64,000 nt of DNA from Chitinophagaceae bacterium IBVUCB1 (GTDB lineage Bacteria > Bacteroidota > Bacteroidia > Chitinophagales > Chitinophagaceae), in the NCBI GenBank assembly GCA_002127285.1, contig NFUW01000002.1:1647630-1711629 (forward strand). The letters run 5' to 3'. The position numbers were made by a program, and so were the translations under genes. Each line of letters begins with the position of its first letter. Positions within the stretch are counted from its first letter, which is position 1. This document shows positions 50,187-57,776 of this stretch, piece by piece. The notes beneath the pieces are model-generated. The model was not told the origin of the DNA. It searched no databases and saw nothing but the letters and a program-made list of their open reading frames with translations.

Positions 50187-51105
50187 AAGAAGTTTTATCA
50201 AAAAAACATCCATCGGCGCGGGTTTGCTGGCAGCAGGCGGCTTCCCTTTTCAAAGTTTTGCCGGCAGTACTAAAAAACTGACAATCCTGCATACCAATGA
50301 TGTGCATAGCAGGCTCGATGCCTTTCCGCAAGATGGGGGCAAGCTGGCAGGTATGGGTGGTGTGGCTGCACGTGCTGCACTCATATCGCAGATACGTGCC
50401 GAAGGCGGCCATGTACTGCTACTGGATGCAGGCGATATGTTACAAGGCACACCCTACTTCAATATGTACAAAGGCGAACCCGAAATAAAAGCCATGAGCA
50501 TGATGGGCTATGATGCCTGCACAATGGGCAATCACGATTTCGACGCAGGTATTGAGGGTTTCGCTCGGTTGCTGCCTTATGCAAATTTCCCCGTCTTAGT
50601 AGCCAATTACGATTTTACTGACACACCGTTGGAACACAAAGTGCCGCCTTATACCATCATCAAAAAAGGGGGCTTGAAAATCGGCATTTTCGGGTTGGGA
50701 ATAGAGCTGGACGGCTTGGTTTCGAGGGCGGCATCCGGCAATACAAAATATAACAACCCCATACAGGTAGCCAAGCAGGTTTCTGAACAACTAAAAAAGG
50801 ATGAGAAATGCGATATGGTCATCTGCCTCTCTCATCTCGGGTTTGAATATGAAACAAATAAAATAAGTGATAAAACTATTGCAAAAGAAACCGAATATAT
50901 AGACCTGATTATTGGTGGCCATACCCATACATTCCTCGACACGCCTGCGATACAGCGAAACTTGGCAGGCAGGGAAACAGTGATTAATCAGGTAGGTTGG
51001 GGTGGCGTTCGCCTAGGCAGGCTCGATTATGTTTTTGGCACAAAAAATGATGCCAAACTCCACAAAACCAATTCTGTAAACATTAACAAAGAAACAAGTG
51101 GCTAA
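50176..51105 (+). CDS. 5'-nucleotidase metallophosphoesterase domain protein, Tat-type signal
   Basis: A 309-residue protein with the catalytic half of UshA-like nucleotidases: ILHTNDVHSR (metal ligands), LLDAGDMLQGTPYF, MGNHDFDAG, CLSHLGFEYE and IIGGHTHTFL. The N-terminus MLNRRSFIKKTSIGAGLLAAGG is a twin-arginine signal, unlike the Sec lipoprotein signal of its partner gene. It ends soon after the phosphoesterase domain, so substrate binding must come from the preceding gene product or another protein. Confidence 0.88.
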   Translation: MLNRRSFIKKTSIGAGLLAAGGFPFQSFAGSTKKLTILHTNDVHSRLDAFPQDGGKLAGMGGVAARAALISQIRAEGGHVLLLDAGDMLQGTPYFNMYKGEPEIKAMSMMGYDACTMGNHDFDAGIEGFARLLPYANFPVLVANYDFTDTPLEHKVPPYTIIKKGGLKIGIFGLGIELDGLVSRAASGNTKYNNPIQVAKQVSEQLKKDEKCDMVICLSHLGFEYETNKISDKTIAKETEYIDLIIGGHTHTFLDTPAIQRNLAGRETVINQVGWGGVRLGRLDYVFGTKNDAKLHKTNSVNINKETSG

Positions 51106-51344
51106 TCATTTTTTTTTTCAACAAATTGTTAGCAACTTCGTTCCCCTGCCAAAGATTAGGGCAGGAACAAACCAAACGACAAGAAGAGGAGATTTCGAGG
51201 CGTCAGGCAAATTAAATTGAAGGCGAGGAAAGTGTTGATGAAACCCGTAAAAAAGAAATTATTTTATCGGGGTAGTAAAATCGGCGCACTACTATTGCCG
51301 AGTTTTGAAAAAATGATATTAACTTGAAGATTGCGTAGCCAAAT
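51106..51344. other. Gene-free region upstream of dnaA
   Basis: About 240 bases. A run of ten T residues follows the previous stop. A stem of CCTGCC/GGCAGG type lies at 51144-51166. GAGTTTTG at 51300-51307, one mismatch from TAnnTTTG, is a candidate dnaA promoter box. I see no cluster of DnaA boxes (TTATCCACA-like), so there is no support for an origin here. A 29-codon basic frame at 51238-51327 is not convincing. Confidence 0.45.
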
Positions 51345-52823
51345 ATGGATAACAACCTTTACGATACTTCTAATAAAGTTTTAAACGAAGCAGAAGCAGC
51401 TTGGGATAAATGCCTGAACATTATCAAGGATAATGTGAACTGGCGTACGTACCAAACCTGGTTCGAACCTATAAAGGCTGTAGCATTAGCAAACAACATC
51501 CTGACACTGCAAGTACCCAGTCAGTTTTTCTACGAATGGCTTGAGGAGCATTTTGTAGAATTGCTCGGCAAAACGATCAAGCGTGTTTTAGGAAAAGACG
51601 GCAGGCTTGAATACCGCATACTGATGGAAGGCAATTCGCAACAGCGCAATCCCGCATCTATCAACATGCCCGGCAGCACCTACAACAAACCATCAAAAGA
51701 TAATAACTATGTGGATATGCCCCTTAAATGGGACGACCCGCATAATATAAAAACCCCCTATGCGATACCCGGGCTGAAGCGTATGCAGATAGACCCGCAA
51801 TTAAATGCCAACTACACATTTGATAATTATGTAGAGGGCGATTGCAACCGTGTGGCACGCTCTGCTGGTCAGCACGTAGCACAAAAGCCCGGCGCAACTG
51901 CCTTTAATCCATTAGTGATATTCGGCGGTGTAGGTTGGGGCAAAACCCACCTTATACAGGCAATAGGCAATGATGTACGCAGGCTGCACCCAAACAAAGC
52001 GGTGCTGTACGTAAGTGCAGAGAAGTTCATCAACCAGTTTATTGAGCATTCAAAGAATAATGAAGTAAATGATTTCATCCATTTCTATCAATTGATAGAT
52101 GTGCTGATAGTGGACGATATTCATTTATTTGTGCCTGCTGCCAAAACGCAGGATGTATTCTTTGCCATCTTCAACCACCTGCACCAAAGCGGCAAGCAGA
52201 TAATACTGACAAGCGATACGCCACCCAAAGATTTGGAAGGTATGCAGGAACGCCTGCTAAGCCGTTTCCGTTGGGGGTTGAATGCAGACATACAAGCACC
52301 CGACTTTGAAACACGCCAGCATATATTGCAGGTAAAGATGAAGCAGGAAGGGCTTGAAATACCCGACGAAGTGGTAAAGTACGTGGCATATAATGTACAA
52401 AGCAATGTACGCGAACTGGAAGGTGCGTTGATAGCCCTGTTTGCACAAGCTACGCTGAACAAGAAAGAGATAGACATAGACCTTGCCAAGCGTGTGATGA
52501 AGAATTTTGTGAAGACATCGGCACGCGAACTGACAATCGAGAACATACAAAAAATGGTTTGCGATTACTTCCACCTGCCATACGACAGATTACTGGCTAA
52601 AACCCGTAAGCGAGAAGTAGTACAGGCTCGCCAGATAACCATGTACCTTGCCAAGAAGTTTACCAAAAGCTCGCTCAAAAACATCGGCGAACATTTTGGC
52701 GGCTTCGACCATACTACAGTCATACACTCTTGCCAAACGGTTGAAAACCTGATGGATACCGACAGCGAATACAAAGAACACATGCTGGAACTGCAACAGA
52801 AAGTGCAACTGGCAAGTATATAA
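51345..52823 (+). CDS. dnaA: Chromosomal replication initiator DnaA
   Basis: A 492-residue initiator ATPase. Domain I (about 10-90) includes WRTYQTWFEPIKAVAL. Domain III has Walker A GGVGWGKTH from residue 194, with Trp198 where most DnaA proteins have Leu or Thr, and Walker B LIVDDIHLF. Domain IV carries the DNA-binding signature IGEHFGGFDHTTVIHSCQ. A clear terminator follows, and neither dnaN nor recF is adjacent, as often in Bacteroidota. Confidence 0.95.
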   Translation: MDNNLYDTSNKVLNEAEAAWDKCLNIIKDNVNWRTYQTWFEPIKAVALANNILTLQVPSQFFYEWLEEHFVELLGKTIKRVLGKDGRLEYRILMEGNSQQRNPASINMPGSTYNKPSKDNNYVDMPLKWDDPHNIKTPYAIPGLKRMQIDPQLNANYTFDNYVEGDCNRVARSAGQHVAQKPGATAFNPLVIFGGVGWGKTHLIQAIGNDVRRLHPNKAVLYVSAEKFINQFIEHSKNNEVNDFIHFYQLIDVLIVDDIHLFVPAAKTQDVFFAIFNHLHQSGKQIILTSDTPPKDLEGMQERLLSRFRWGLNADIQAPDFETRQHILQVKMKQEGLEIPDEVVKYVAYNVQSNVRELEGALIALFAQATLNKKEIDIDLAKRVMKNFVKTSARELTIENIQKMVCDYFHLPYDRLLAKTRKREVVQARQITMYLAKKFTKSSLKNIGEHFGGFDHTTVIHSCQTVENLMDTDSEYKEHMLELQQKVQLASI

Positions 52824-52844
52824 ACATACTAACCGATAGTTATA

Positions 52845-52869
52845 AAAACCGGCTTATTGCCGGTTTTTT
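52845..52869 (+). terminator. dnaA terminator
   Basis: AACCGGC and GCCGGTT arms around a TTATT loop (52847-52865), followed by a T-run, 22 bases after the stop. Confidence 0.9.
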
Positions 52870-52959
52870 CATTTTTTACAATGTTCACGCCAAGATTTTG
52901 ATGCGAATAACCGTCTATCATATCAAACAAGTTTTTCAAAAACCTTAAATGCAGATTTT

Positions 52960-53502
52960 ATGAAGTACACATTAATGACTATTTGCGCGGCACTGGCTAT
53001 CAGCATCACCAGTTGTTCAAAACTACACAACAACAACACGCCAGGTACATCAGCAAATGCCGGCAACAACTCTTCTAAGAGTGGTACAGGTACTGGCAGT
53101 ACTATTGACACCAAGAAACCACCAATAGATACATCTGGCGGTGGTGGAAATGATATTGTTACAGATCCGAATTGCGAAGGTATCTTCTGTACTACAGAGT
53201 TCAGGATGATAGACCTGAAAGTAACAGATGCTACGGGTGCTACCGTGCTGTTGTCATCATTCCATACAGAAGACATGGCTGGTAACAAACTACCTGCAAG
53301 CCTTTACGAATATGATAGTTACAGGCAAGCCTATGTTGTATTCAACGATTCGTGGGTACTTGGAAATCAGAATACCACAAAACAAGTACGCTTCGTGGGT
53401 TACAAAGGAAGCATTAAGGTAGTAGATGAAGTATACACCATAGCTACAGATTGCTGCCACATAGAGAAAACTGCAGGCAAAGACGCGGTAACACTGCCAT
53501 AG
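52960..53502 (+). CDS. Hypothetical lipoprotein
   Basis: A 180-residue protein. MKYTLMTICAALAISITSC ends in a lipobox. A flexible Ser/Thr/Gly/Asn-rich linker (about 20-65) is followed by a compact beta-rich domain (about 68-178) with four cysteines (CEGIFC and DCCHIEK), possibly two disulphides. No family is recognised. It lies just before the second ECF sigma factor gene but has its own spacing. Confidence 0.65.
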   Translation: MKYTLMTICAALAISITSCSKLHNNNTPGTSANAGNNSSKSGTGTGSTIDTKKPPIDTSGGGGNDIVTDPNCEGIFCTTEFRMIDLKVTDATGATVLLSSFHTEDMAGNKLPASLYEYDSYRQAYVVFNDSWVLGNQNTTKQVRFVGYKGSIKVVDEVYTIATDCCHIEKTAGKDAVTLP

Positions 53503-53604
53503 AAATGGCTTTAAGAGGATATAGTATGTAGCAGCATTGTAAAATAAACAGTGCTGCTGCGTTGTATAAAAACGGTACAGTATTATTGGCATTGCAAAAA
53601 CGAC

Positions 53605-54171
53605 GTGGCGCAGGAATATACAGAACACGAACTGATTGAAGGCTGCAAAAGACAGCAACCAAAAGTGCAGGAGTATCTATACAAAAGATACTATAGCGAC
53701 TTTATGAAAGTATGTATGCGCTATGCCCCCACTGTACACGATGCGGAACAATGGCTGAATGATGGATTTTATAAAGTGTTTACAAAAGTGGGGATGTTTG
53801 ATGGCAAAGGCTCGTTTGAAGGATGGATGAAGCGTGTATTGGTAAACACCTGCCTCGACCAGTTGCGACTCAGTAAAAAGCAATCTGCATTACAGTTTAA
53901 AGAAGTAGAAGAAAATACTGTATCTGTTTTGTCTGTACACATTCAAAACGATGCATTGCAAAGCCTATGTTTTAAAGAAATCATCAGTGCATTGCAACAA
54001 CTACCCGAAACCTATCGCACGGTTTTCAACCTGCATGTTTTCGACGGCTTGGGGCATAAAGAAATAGCGGCACAACTGAATATAAAAGAAGGTACATCTC
54101 ATTGGTATCTGAATAAGGCAAGAGAAATGATGAAAGAGAAAATATCACAACAAACACTTAAAAACAAGTGA
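53605..54171 (+). CDS. ECF-type RNA polymerase sigma factor
   Basis: A 188-residue sigma factor with region 2 (EQWLNDGFYKVFTKVGMFDGKGSFEGWMKRVLVNTCLDQLR) and region 4 (LPETYRTVFNLHVFDGLGHKEIAAQLNIKEGTSHWYLNKAREMM). The start is placed at a GTG at 53605: a TATTATTG box (53581-53588) with TTG 16 bases upstream lies inside the longer TTG-initiated frame (53551). The stop is one base from the next gene, a membrane/beta-barrel protein that is probably its regulator or effector. Confidence 0.85.
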   Translation: MAQEYTEHELIEGCKRQQPKVQEYLYKRYYSDFMKVCMRYAPTVHDAEQWLNDGFYKVFTKVGMFDGKGSFEGWMKRVLVNTCLDQLRLSKKQSALQFKEVEENTVSVLSVHIQNDALQSLCFKEIISALQQLPETYRTVFNLHVFDGLGHKEIAAQLNIKEGTSHWYLNKAREMMKEKISQQTLKNK

Positions 54172-54172
54172 T

Positions 54173-55276
54173 ATGAGCAATAATGAATTTGATAAGATAC
54201 TGCAGCGTGTGGTTGACGATGAAACCATCCCGTTCAACGATGCCAACTGGCAACGTATGCAGGCTATGATGGATGATAGAAAAGACACTAAGAAGCTTCT
54301 TATACTGCCTATTATCTATCAATCTCATGCAGCCGCAGCTGCTGTATTATTCGCAGTAGTGGGCATACTGTCATATTACACATCGCAGCAAAGCAGCATT
54401 GTTGTAAAAAAGAATAGTACCTTCCGCCAAGCCATACCCTCAACTCCACCCGCTATCATTACAGATGATACGGTTGTTGCTCCAAATACATACACATCGT
54501 CAGTTACCACGAGCAAACAAGCAAAGCAAATTGATAAGAAAATAACACCTAAAACCGCCATCAATCAAGAGATAGAAAATAATATTGCCGTAACCAACGA
54601 TGAAGCAACACATACGCCAACTACTACTATCAAACCAGAAAAAAAATACGAACACTTACCGCTGTACATGCCCTATCAGGAACAGCCCAAAACAGCCGGT
54701 GCGGTTTTCGGCATCAATACAGGCATGGCAGTACACCAAGCCAATAGCGGTTTTGCAGCCGGTGTTACTATCAAAAACAAGATAACCAACCGTATATCCA
54801 TACAAACAGGTTTAGGCTTTGTACAAGGCAGGCAAAATGTATCGGTGAAGCATACAAACATTACAGAAGAACCTATTGTCATCATATCTGACACTTCACA
54901 AACTATGGGTATTCAACGCACTGTAACCGAAAGTTATGAGCAATACAGCCGTAATCTGCCTTATGTACAGTTTAACCCCGGTGTTTCGTTCAAACTGACA
55001 AAAAAAATACACATCGTAGCAGGTGCAGATATACAACGCATCATTACAGACGATGCAACACTGCGCGGCATGAACGAGCATCTTGCCACCATCGGCAAAA
55101 AAATACCTAAAACAGACGTTGGTACTACCATCAGCCTCAGCTACCTGATTACTAAAAACATTGGCGCAGGTGTCAGTTACCGCAACAGCCTTGCCGGCAA
55201 AGCAGATGATAATACGGAATACATTAAACGGAATTATTTTTTGTTTCAAATGCAGTATATATTTAACAGGCAATAA
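54173..55276 (+). CDS. Sigma-linked protein: cytoplasmic N-terminus, one membrane helix, C-terminal beta-barrel-like domain
   Basis: A 367-residue protein encoded one base after the ECF sigma gene. Residues 1-42 are a soluble acidic segment (FDKILQRVVDDETIPFNDANWQRMQAMMDDRK) similar in style to anti-sigma N-termini. A membrane helix spans about 50-66, and a Thr/Lys-rich linker runs to about 155. The final ~190 residues look like an outer membrane beta-barrel family domain (GINTGMAVHQANSGFAAGVTIKNKITNRISIQTGLGF and so on, ending FLFQMQYIFNRQ). Such sigma/barrel pairs are frequent in Bacteroidota; the idea that it is an anti-sigma factor is inference. Confidence 0.65.
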   Translation: MSNNEFDKILQRVVDDETIPFNDANWQRMQAMMDDRKDTKKLLILPIIYQSHAAAAAVLFAVVGILSYYTSQQSSIVVKKNSTFRQAIPSTPPAIITDDTVVAPNTYTSSVTTSKQAKQIDKKITPKTAINQEIENNIAVTNDEATHTPTTTIKPEKKYEHLPLYMPYQEQPKTAGAVFGINTGMAVHQANSGFAAGVTIKNKITNRISIQTGLGFVQGRQNVSVKHTNITEEPIVIISDTSQTMGIQRTVTESYEQYSRNLPYVQFNPGVSFKLTKKIHIVAGADIQRIITDDATLRGMNEHLATIGKKIPKTDVGTTISLSYLITKNIGAGVSYRNSLAGKADDNTEYIKRNYFLFQMQYIFNRQ

Positions 55277-55288
55277 GCTTTGCCTGTT

Positions 55289-55876
55289 ATGGAACTGAAA
55301 GACGGCATCAAAACATACTACGCCAAATCGAGGGCTGCATGGCGTGCATGGCTCGATAAAAACCATGCGAAGGAAACATCCGTTTGGCTTATTATCTACA
55401 AAAAAGACAGCGGCGTAGCCAGTGTGTATTACCCCGAAGCGGTAGAAGAAGCCCTATGCTATGGCTGGATAGACAGTAAGCCCAACAAACGAGATGAACA
55501 GAGTTATTATCAATTCTTTTCAAAAAGAAACCCCAAAAGCAAGTGGAGTGGCATCAATAAAGCTAGTGTAGCAAGGCTTGAAAAAGCAGGGCTGATGATG
55601 CCTGCTGGCAGCAAGATGGTAGAACTGGCAAAAGCAACAGGTACTTGGGATGCACTAAACGATATTGATGCCATTGTAATACCTGCCGACCTGATGGCTG
55701 CATTGAAAAAGCATAAAGGCGCGTGGCAGCATTTCGATGCATTTCCCAAATCTGTAAAGCGCGGCATACTTGAGTGGATAACCAATGCCAAACGCCCCGA
55801 AACAAGGGCAAAACGCATTGCAGAAACAGCCGAAAAAGCCGCGCAAAACATACGCGCCAACCAGTACAGGCAGTAG
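55289..55876 (+). CDS. YdeI/OmpD-associated family protein
   Basis: A 195-residue protein of the YdeI/OmpD-associated family. Hallmarks are W(R)AWLDKNHAKETSVWLIIYKK, YPEAVEEALCYGWIDSKPN and YYQFFSKRNPKSKWSGINKASVARLEKAGLM. The ATG at 55289 is preferred over a TTG three codons upstream. A Lys/Arg-rich helical C-terminus resembles the family's bacteriocin-protection members. Biochemical function is not established. Confidence 0.82.
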   Translation: MELKDGIKTYYAKSRAAWRAWLDKNHAKETSVWLIIYKKDSGVASVYYPEAVEEALCYGWIDSKPNKRDEQSYYQFFSKRNPKSKWSGINKASVARLEKAGLMMPAGSKMVELAKATGTWDALNDIDAIVIPADLMAALKKHKGAWQHFDAFPKSVKRGILEWITNAKRPETRAKRIAETAEKAAQNIRANQYRQ

Positions 55877-55920
55877 TACTCATGGTGTTTTATGGTATAT
55901 GTACAGTGTCAAAAAATCTT

Positions 55921-55949
55921 TTGTTATTTCGCTAATACAGTTATCTTTG
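55921..55949 (+). promoter_or_regulatory. Strong promoter of the tRNA-Ser/tRNA-Pro unit
   Basis: TTG at 55921-55923 (within CTTTTG) is followed after 18 bases by TATCTTTG at 55942-55949. This is the only place in the window where both -33 and -7 elements fit the Bacteroidota consensus closely. Confidence 0.8.
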
Positions 55950-56011
55950 CAGTCCCCAAAAAGGGATTATCAATCGGCTAACATACTTTGTAGGCTTAGC
56001 TTGCGGGTAAT

Positions 56012-56100
56012 GGTGAGGTGGGTGAGAGGCCGAAACCAACAGTTTGCTAAACTGTCGTACGGGTCAAACCGTACCGCGGGTTCGAATCCCGCCCTCACCG
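56012..56100 (+). tRNA. tRNA-Ser (anticodon GCT)
   Basis: An 89-base class II tRNA. The acceptor stem GGTGAGG pairs with CCTCACC (56093-56099). The anticodon stem ACAGT/ACTGT holds loop TTGCTAA with anticodon GCT at 56046-56048. The long variable arm is GTACGG/CCGTAC, and the T arm is GCGGG TTCGAAT CCCGC. CCA is not encoded. It reads AGC/AGU serine codons. Confidence 0.95.
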
Positions 56101-56141
56101 CTGGAGTTTTTTTTCAGCGAAGATTGATTCCGGAAAAAGTT

Positions 56142-56215
56142 CGGGAAGTAGCGCAGGCCGGTAGCGCATCTGGTTTGGGACCAGGGGGTCGCAGGTTCGA
56201 ATCCTGTCTTCCCGA
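56142..56215 (+). tRNA. tRNA-Pro (anticodon TGG)
   Basis: A 74-base tRNA. The acceptor stem CGGGAAG pairs with CTTCCCG (56208-56214), with discriminator A. The anticodon loop TTTGGGA carries TGG at 56176-56178, and the T arm is CAGG TTCGAAT CCTG. CCA is not encoded. It lies 41 bases after tRNA-Ser and shares its promoter and terminator. Confidence 0.95.
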
Positions 56216-56224
56216 CTTGAAATG

Positions 56225-56254
56225 AAAACGCCACTCTGTTGAGTGGCGTTTTTT
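56225..56254. terminator. Bidirectional terminator after tRNA-Pro
   Basis: AAAACGCCACTC (56225-56236) pairs with GAGTGGCGTTTT (56241-56252) around a TGTT loop. It serves the tRNA unit and the converging VOC gene. Confidence 0.88.
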
Positions 56255-56256
56255 AT

Positions 56257-56607
56257 CTACAAAATGCTTTGCCCGAAAGTAAGCAGATTATTATCAGGGT
56301 CCAGAATAGAGAACTCTCGCTGCATCCAAAGTTTGTCTTCAATAGGGCTGCAAGCAACATCTTTCTCTTTCATTGTATTATACAGCGCATCAATATCGTT
56401 TGTGCGGATATATACCTGCCCGTAGTTCTCTTTAGGGTTCAAATCCTTAAATTCAAAAAAATGGATTTGAATATTGTCTTTTTCTACCATCAGGTAGCCA
56501 TCAAAATCGGCCATCCCAAAGTCTTTAAACCCCATTTGATTGATGTAGAAGTCTTTGGTAGTTGCCTTGTTGCGCATTGGCAGTTTCGGATTGATTGATG
56601 TGAGCAT
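56257..56607 (-). CDS. VOC superfamily (glyoxalase/bleomycin resistance-like) protein
   Basis: A 116-residue protein with the paired beta-alpha-beta-beta-beta modules of the vicinal oxygen chelate fold: INPKLPMRNKATTKDFYINQMGFKDFG, DNIQIHFFEFKDL, YIRTNDIDALYNTM, and REFSILDPDNNLLTFGQ. The arrangement is like bleomycin-binding proteins, which sequester rather than modify the drug; metal ligands are not complete, so enzymatic activity is uncertain. Confidence 0.8.
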   Translation of the reverse strand: MLTSINPKLPMRNKATTKDFYINQMGFKDFGMADFDGYLMVEKDNIQIHFFEFKDLNPKENYGQVYIRTNDIDALYNTMKEKDVACSPIEDKLWMQREFSILDPDNNLLTFGQSIL

Positions 56608-56615
56608 CGCTTTAA

Positions 56616-57332
56616 TTATTTGTTATTTACAACGGTATGTTTTTGCGGGTGTTTATGTAATGATGTAAGCGTAAACTGCATGCCTAATAAGCCTATTAAT
56701 ATAAAAGTGGTTACAATCGTATTCAACTTAGTTTCGGGTTTGCGAATACCATTAAAAAAATACAACGGTAGTAACACAAAAGTAGCAGTAAGTAATGTTA
56801 TTGACCACAAAACAGATGCCCCATGCCAATACTCAACTAAAAACAACGTGGATAAACAATATAAAACCCCAACTATGCAACCAACAGCTACAATCAATTT
56901 TTCTCTTTGAGAGCTAGCTTCTTTTGTTTTTAGTAAGAATAATAACGGTAAGAAAACAAAACTGAAGAATATGATACTGGGTATCAAAAACCAGTATGTT
57001 CCATTCCAATGCATTATCTTAAAAAAAGAACCGATAAAAAAGCCTGTTGTGCATAAGATGCCGCTTACAATCATGAGTTTTTTCATACCATAATAGTTTT
57101 TAAATGTTAATAATAAGATTGTTTCCTCTTCAATTTCAGCAAGACGTTCTTTGTAAAATGCCTCAATTATTTTTTGATAGCAGGCTTTAAAATCTCCATT
57201 CTCATCAAGCTGCCGTTCTATAATACAGCATATATGGTCAAGCAGATTTTGTTGCAAATCCGCTATCTCAATACCACGCTGTTTGATGTCATTGAGTATA
57301 TAATCTACCTGTTCATCTGTAATACGATACAT
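56616..57332 (-). CDS. Hypothetical multi-spanning membrane protein coupled to PadR
   Basis: A 238-residue protein. The N-terminal ~75 residues are soluble and helical (ITDEQVDYILNDIKQRGIEIADLQQNLLDHICCIIERQL), resembling the DUF1700/DUF1048-like regions found beside PadR genes. About six hydrophobic helices follow. The IGSFFKIMHWNGTYWFL turn recalls the KIMHWPG motif of GldL-type proteins, which may be coincidental. Its ATG overlaps the padR stop by one base (TAATG). The gene is A+T-rich. Probably the effector or target of the PadR repressor. Confidence 0.65.
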   Translation of the reverse strand: MYRITDEQVDYILNDIKQRGIEIADLQQNLLDHICCIIERQLDENGDFKACYQKIIEAFYKERLAEIEEETILLLTFKNYYGMKKLMIVSGILCTTGFFIGSFFKIMHWNGTYWFLIPSIIFFSFVFLPLLFLLKTKEASSQREKLIVAVGCIVGVLYCLSTLFLVEYWHGASVLWSITLLTATFVLLPLYFFNGIRKPETKLNTIVTTFILIGLLGMQFTLTSLHKHPQKHTVVNNK

Positions 57333-57673
57333 TATGCCAGCTTAGGTTTTATAGCTAATAAATCCTGCATGGTTTCTATAAATTCAGCAAACTCGTTTAC
57401 CCTTTCTTTTGCTTTCGTTTTTCCTTTGGGGCTCAGACTATAGTATTTGCGCACACGTTTACCAATATATTCCGTTTCTGTAGTTAGCAGTCCGTCTGCC
57501 TCTAAGGCGTGCAGCGTAGGATATAGTGCACCCTCTGTCAGTTGTATTCTGTCTTTGGTTATTTCCTTTACTGTTTGCGTTATCTCATAGCCATACATTT
57601 TCTTGTTCTCTGCAAGCAGTTTCAGTACAATGGTTTTGAGTGTACCCTTTATCAATTCTGATGAAAAAATCAT
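57332..57673 (-). CDS. PadR family transcriptional repressor
   Basis: A 113-residue winged-helix regulator. FSSELIKGTLKTIVLKLLAENKKMYGYEITQTVKE and LTEGALYPTLHALEADGLL are PadR signatures, followed by the wing TETEYIGKRVRKYYSLSPKG and a dimerisation helix. The ATG at 57673 fits the family N-terminus; an upstream frame to 57724 overlaps the putative operator. It is expected to repress its own operon. Confidence 0.9.
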   Translation of the reverse strand: MIFSSELIKGTLKTIVLKLLAENKKMYGYEITQTVKEITKDRIQLTEGALYPTLHALEADGLLTTETEYIGKRVRKYYSLSPKGKTKAKERVNEFAEFIETMQDLLAIKPKLA

Positions 57674-57691
57674 TATAATAGTTTTCTTGAG

Positions 57692-57732
57692 CGAATATAC
57701 ATAAGTTTTAAATACATAATACACTTATGTAT
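57692..57732. promoter_or_regulatory. PadR promoter with overlapping operator repeats
   Basis: ATACATAAG (57697-57705), ATACATAAT (57712-57720) and inverted CTTATGTAT (57724-57732) form one direct and two inverted half-site pairs. ATACATAA-N5-TTATGTAT is a perfect palindrome. The minus-strand -7-like box TATATTCG (57692-57699) overlaps the first half-site. Confidence 0.6.
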
Positions 57733-57776
57733 TAATTTTTTCTTTCCTTGTATTGAAAGACCGTACCTTCGCACCC

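Noticed and set aside
51238-51327. 29-codon basic frame upstream of dnaA (MKPVKKKLFYRG...)
   Set aside because: Too short and compositionally biased, no promoter or coupling, and a candidate dnaA -7 box lies inside it.
51106-51344. Chromosomal origin next to dnaA
   Set aside because: No cluster of DnaA boxes or clear unwinding element is visible; dnaA is often far from the origin in this phylum.
55785-56225. 146-codon frame running through the tRNA genes
   Set aside because: It overlaps the end of the YdeI-like gene and both tRNAs; the tRNA folds are unambiguous.
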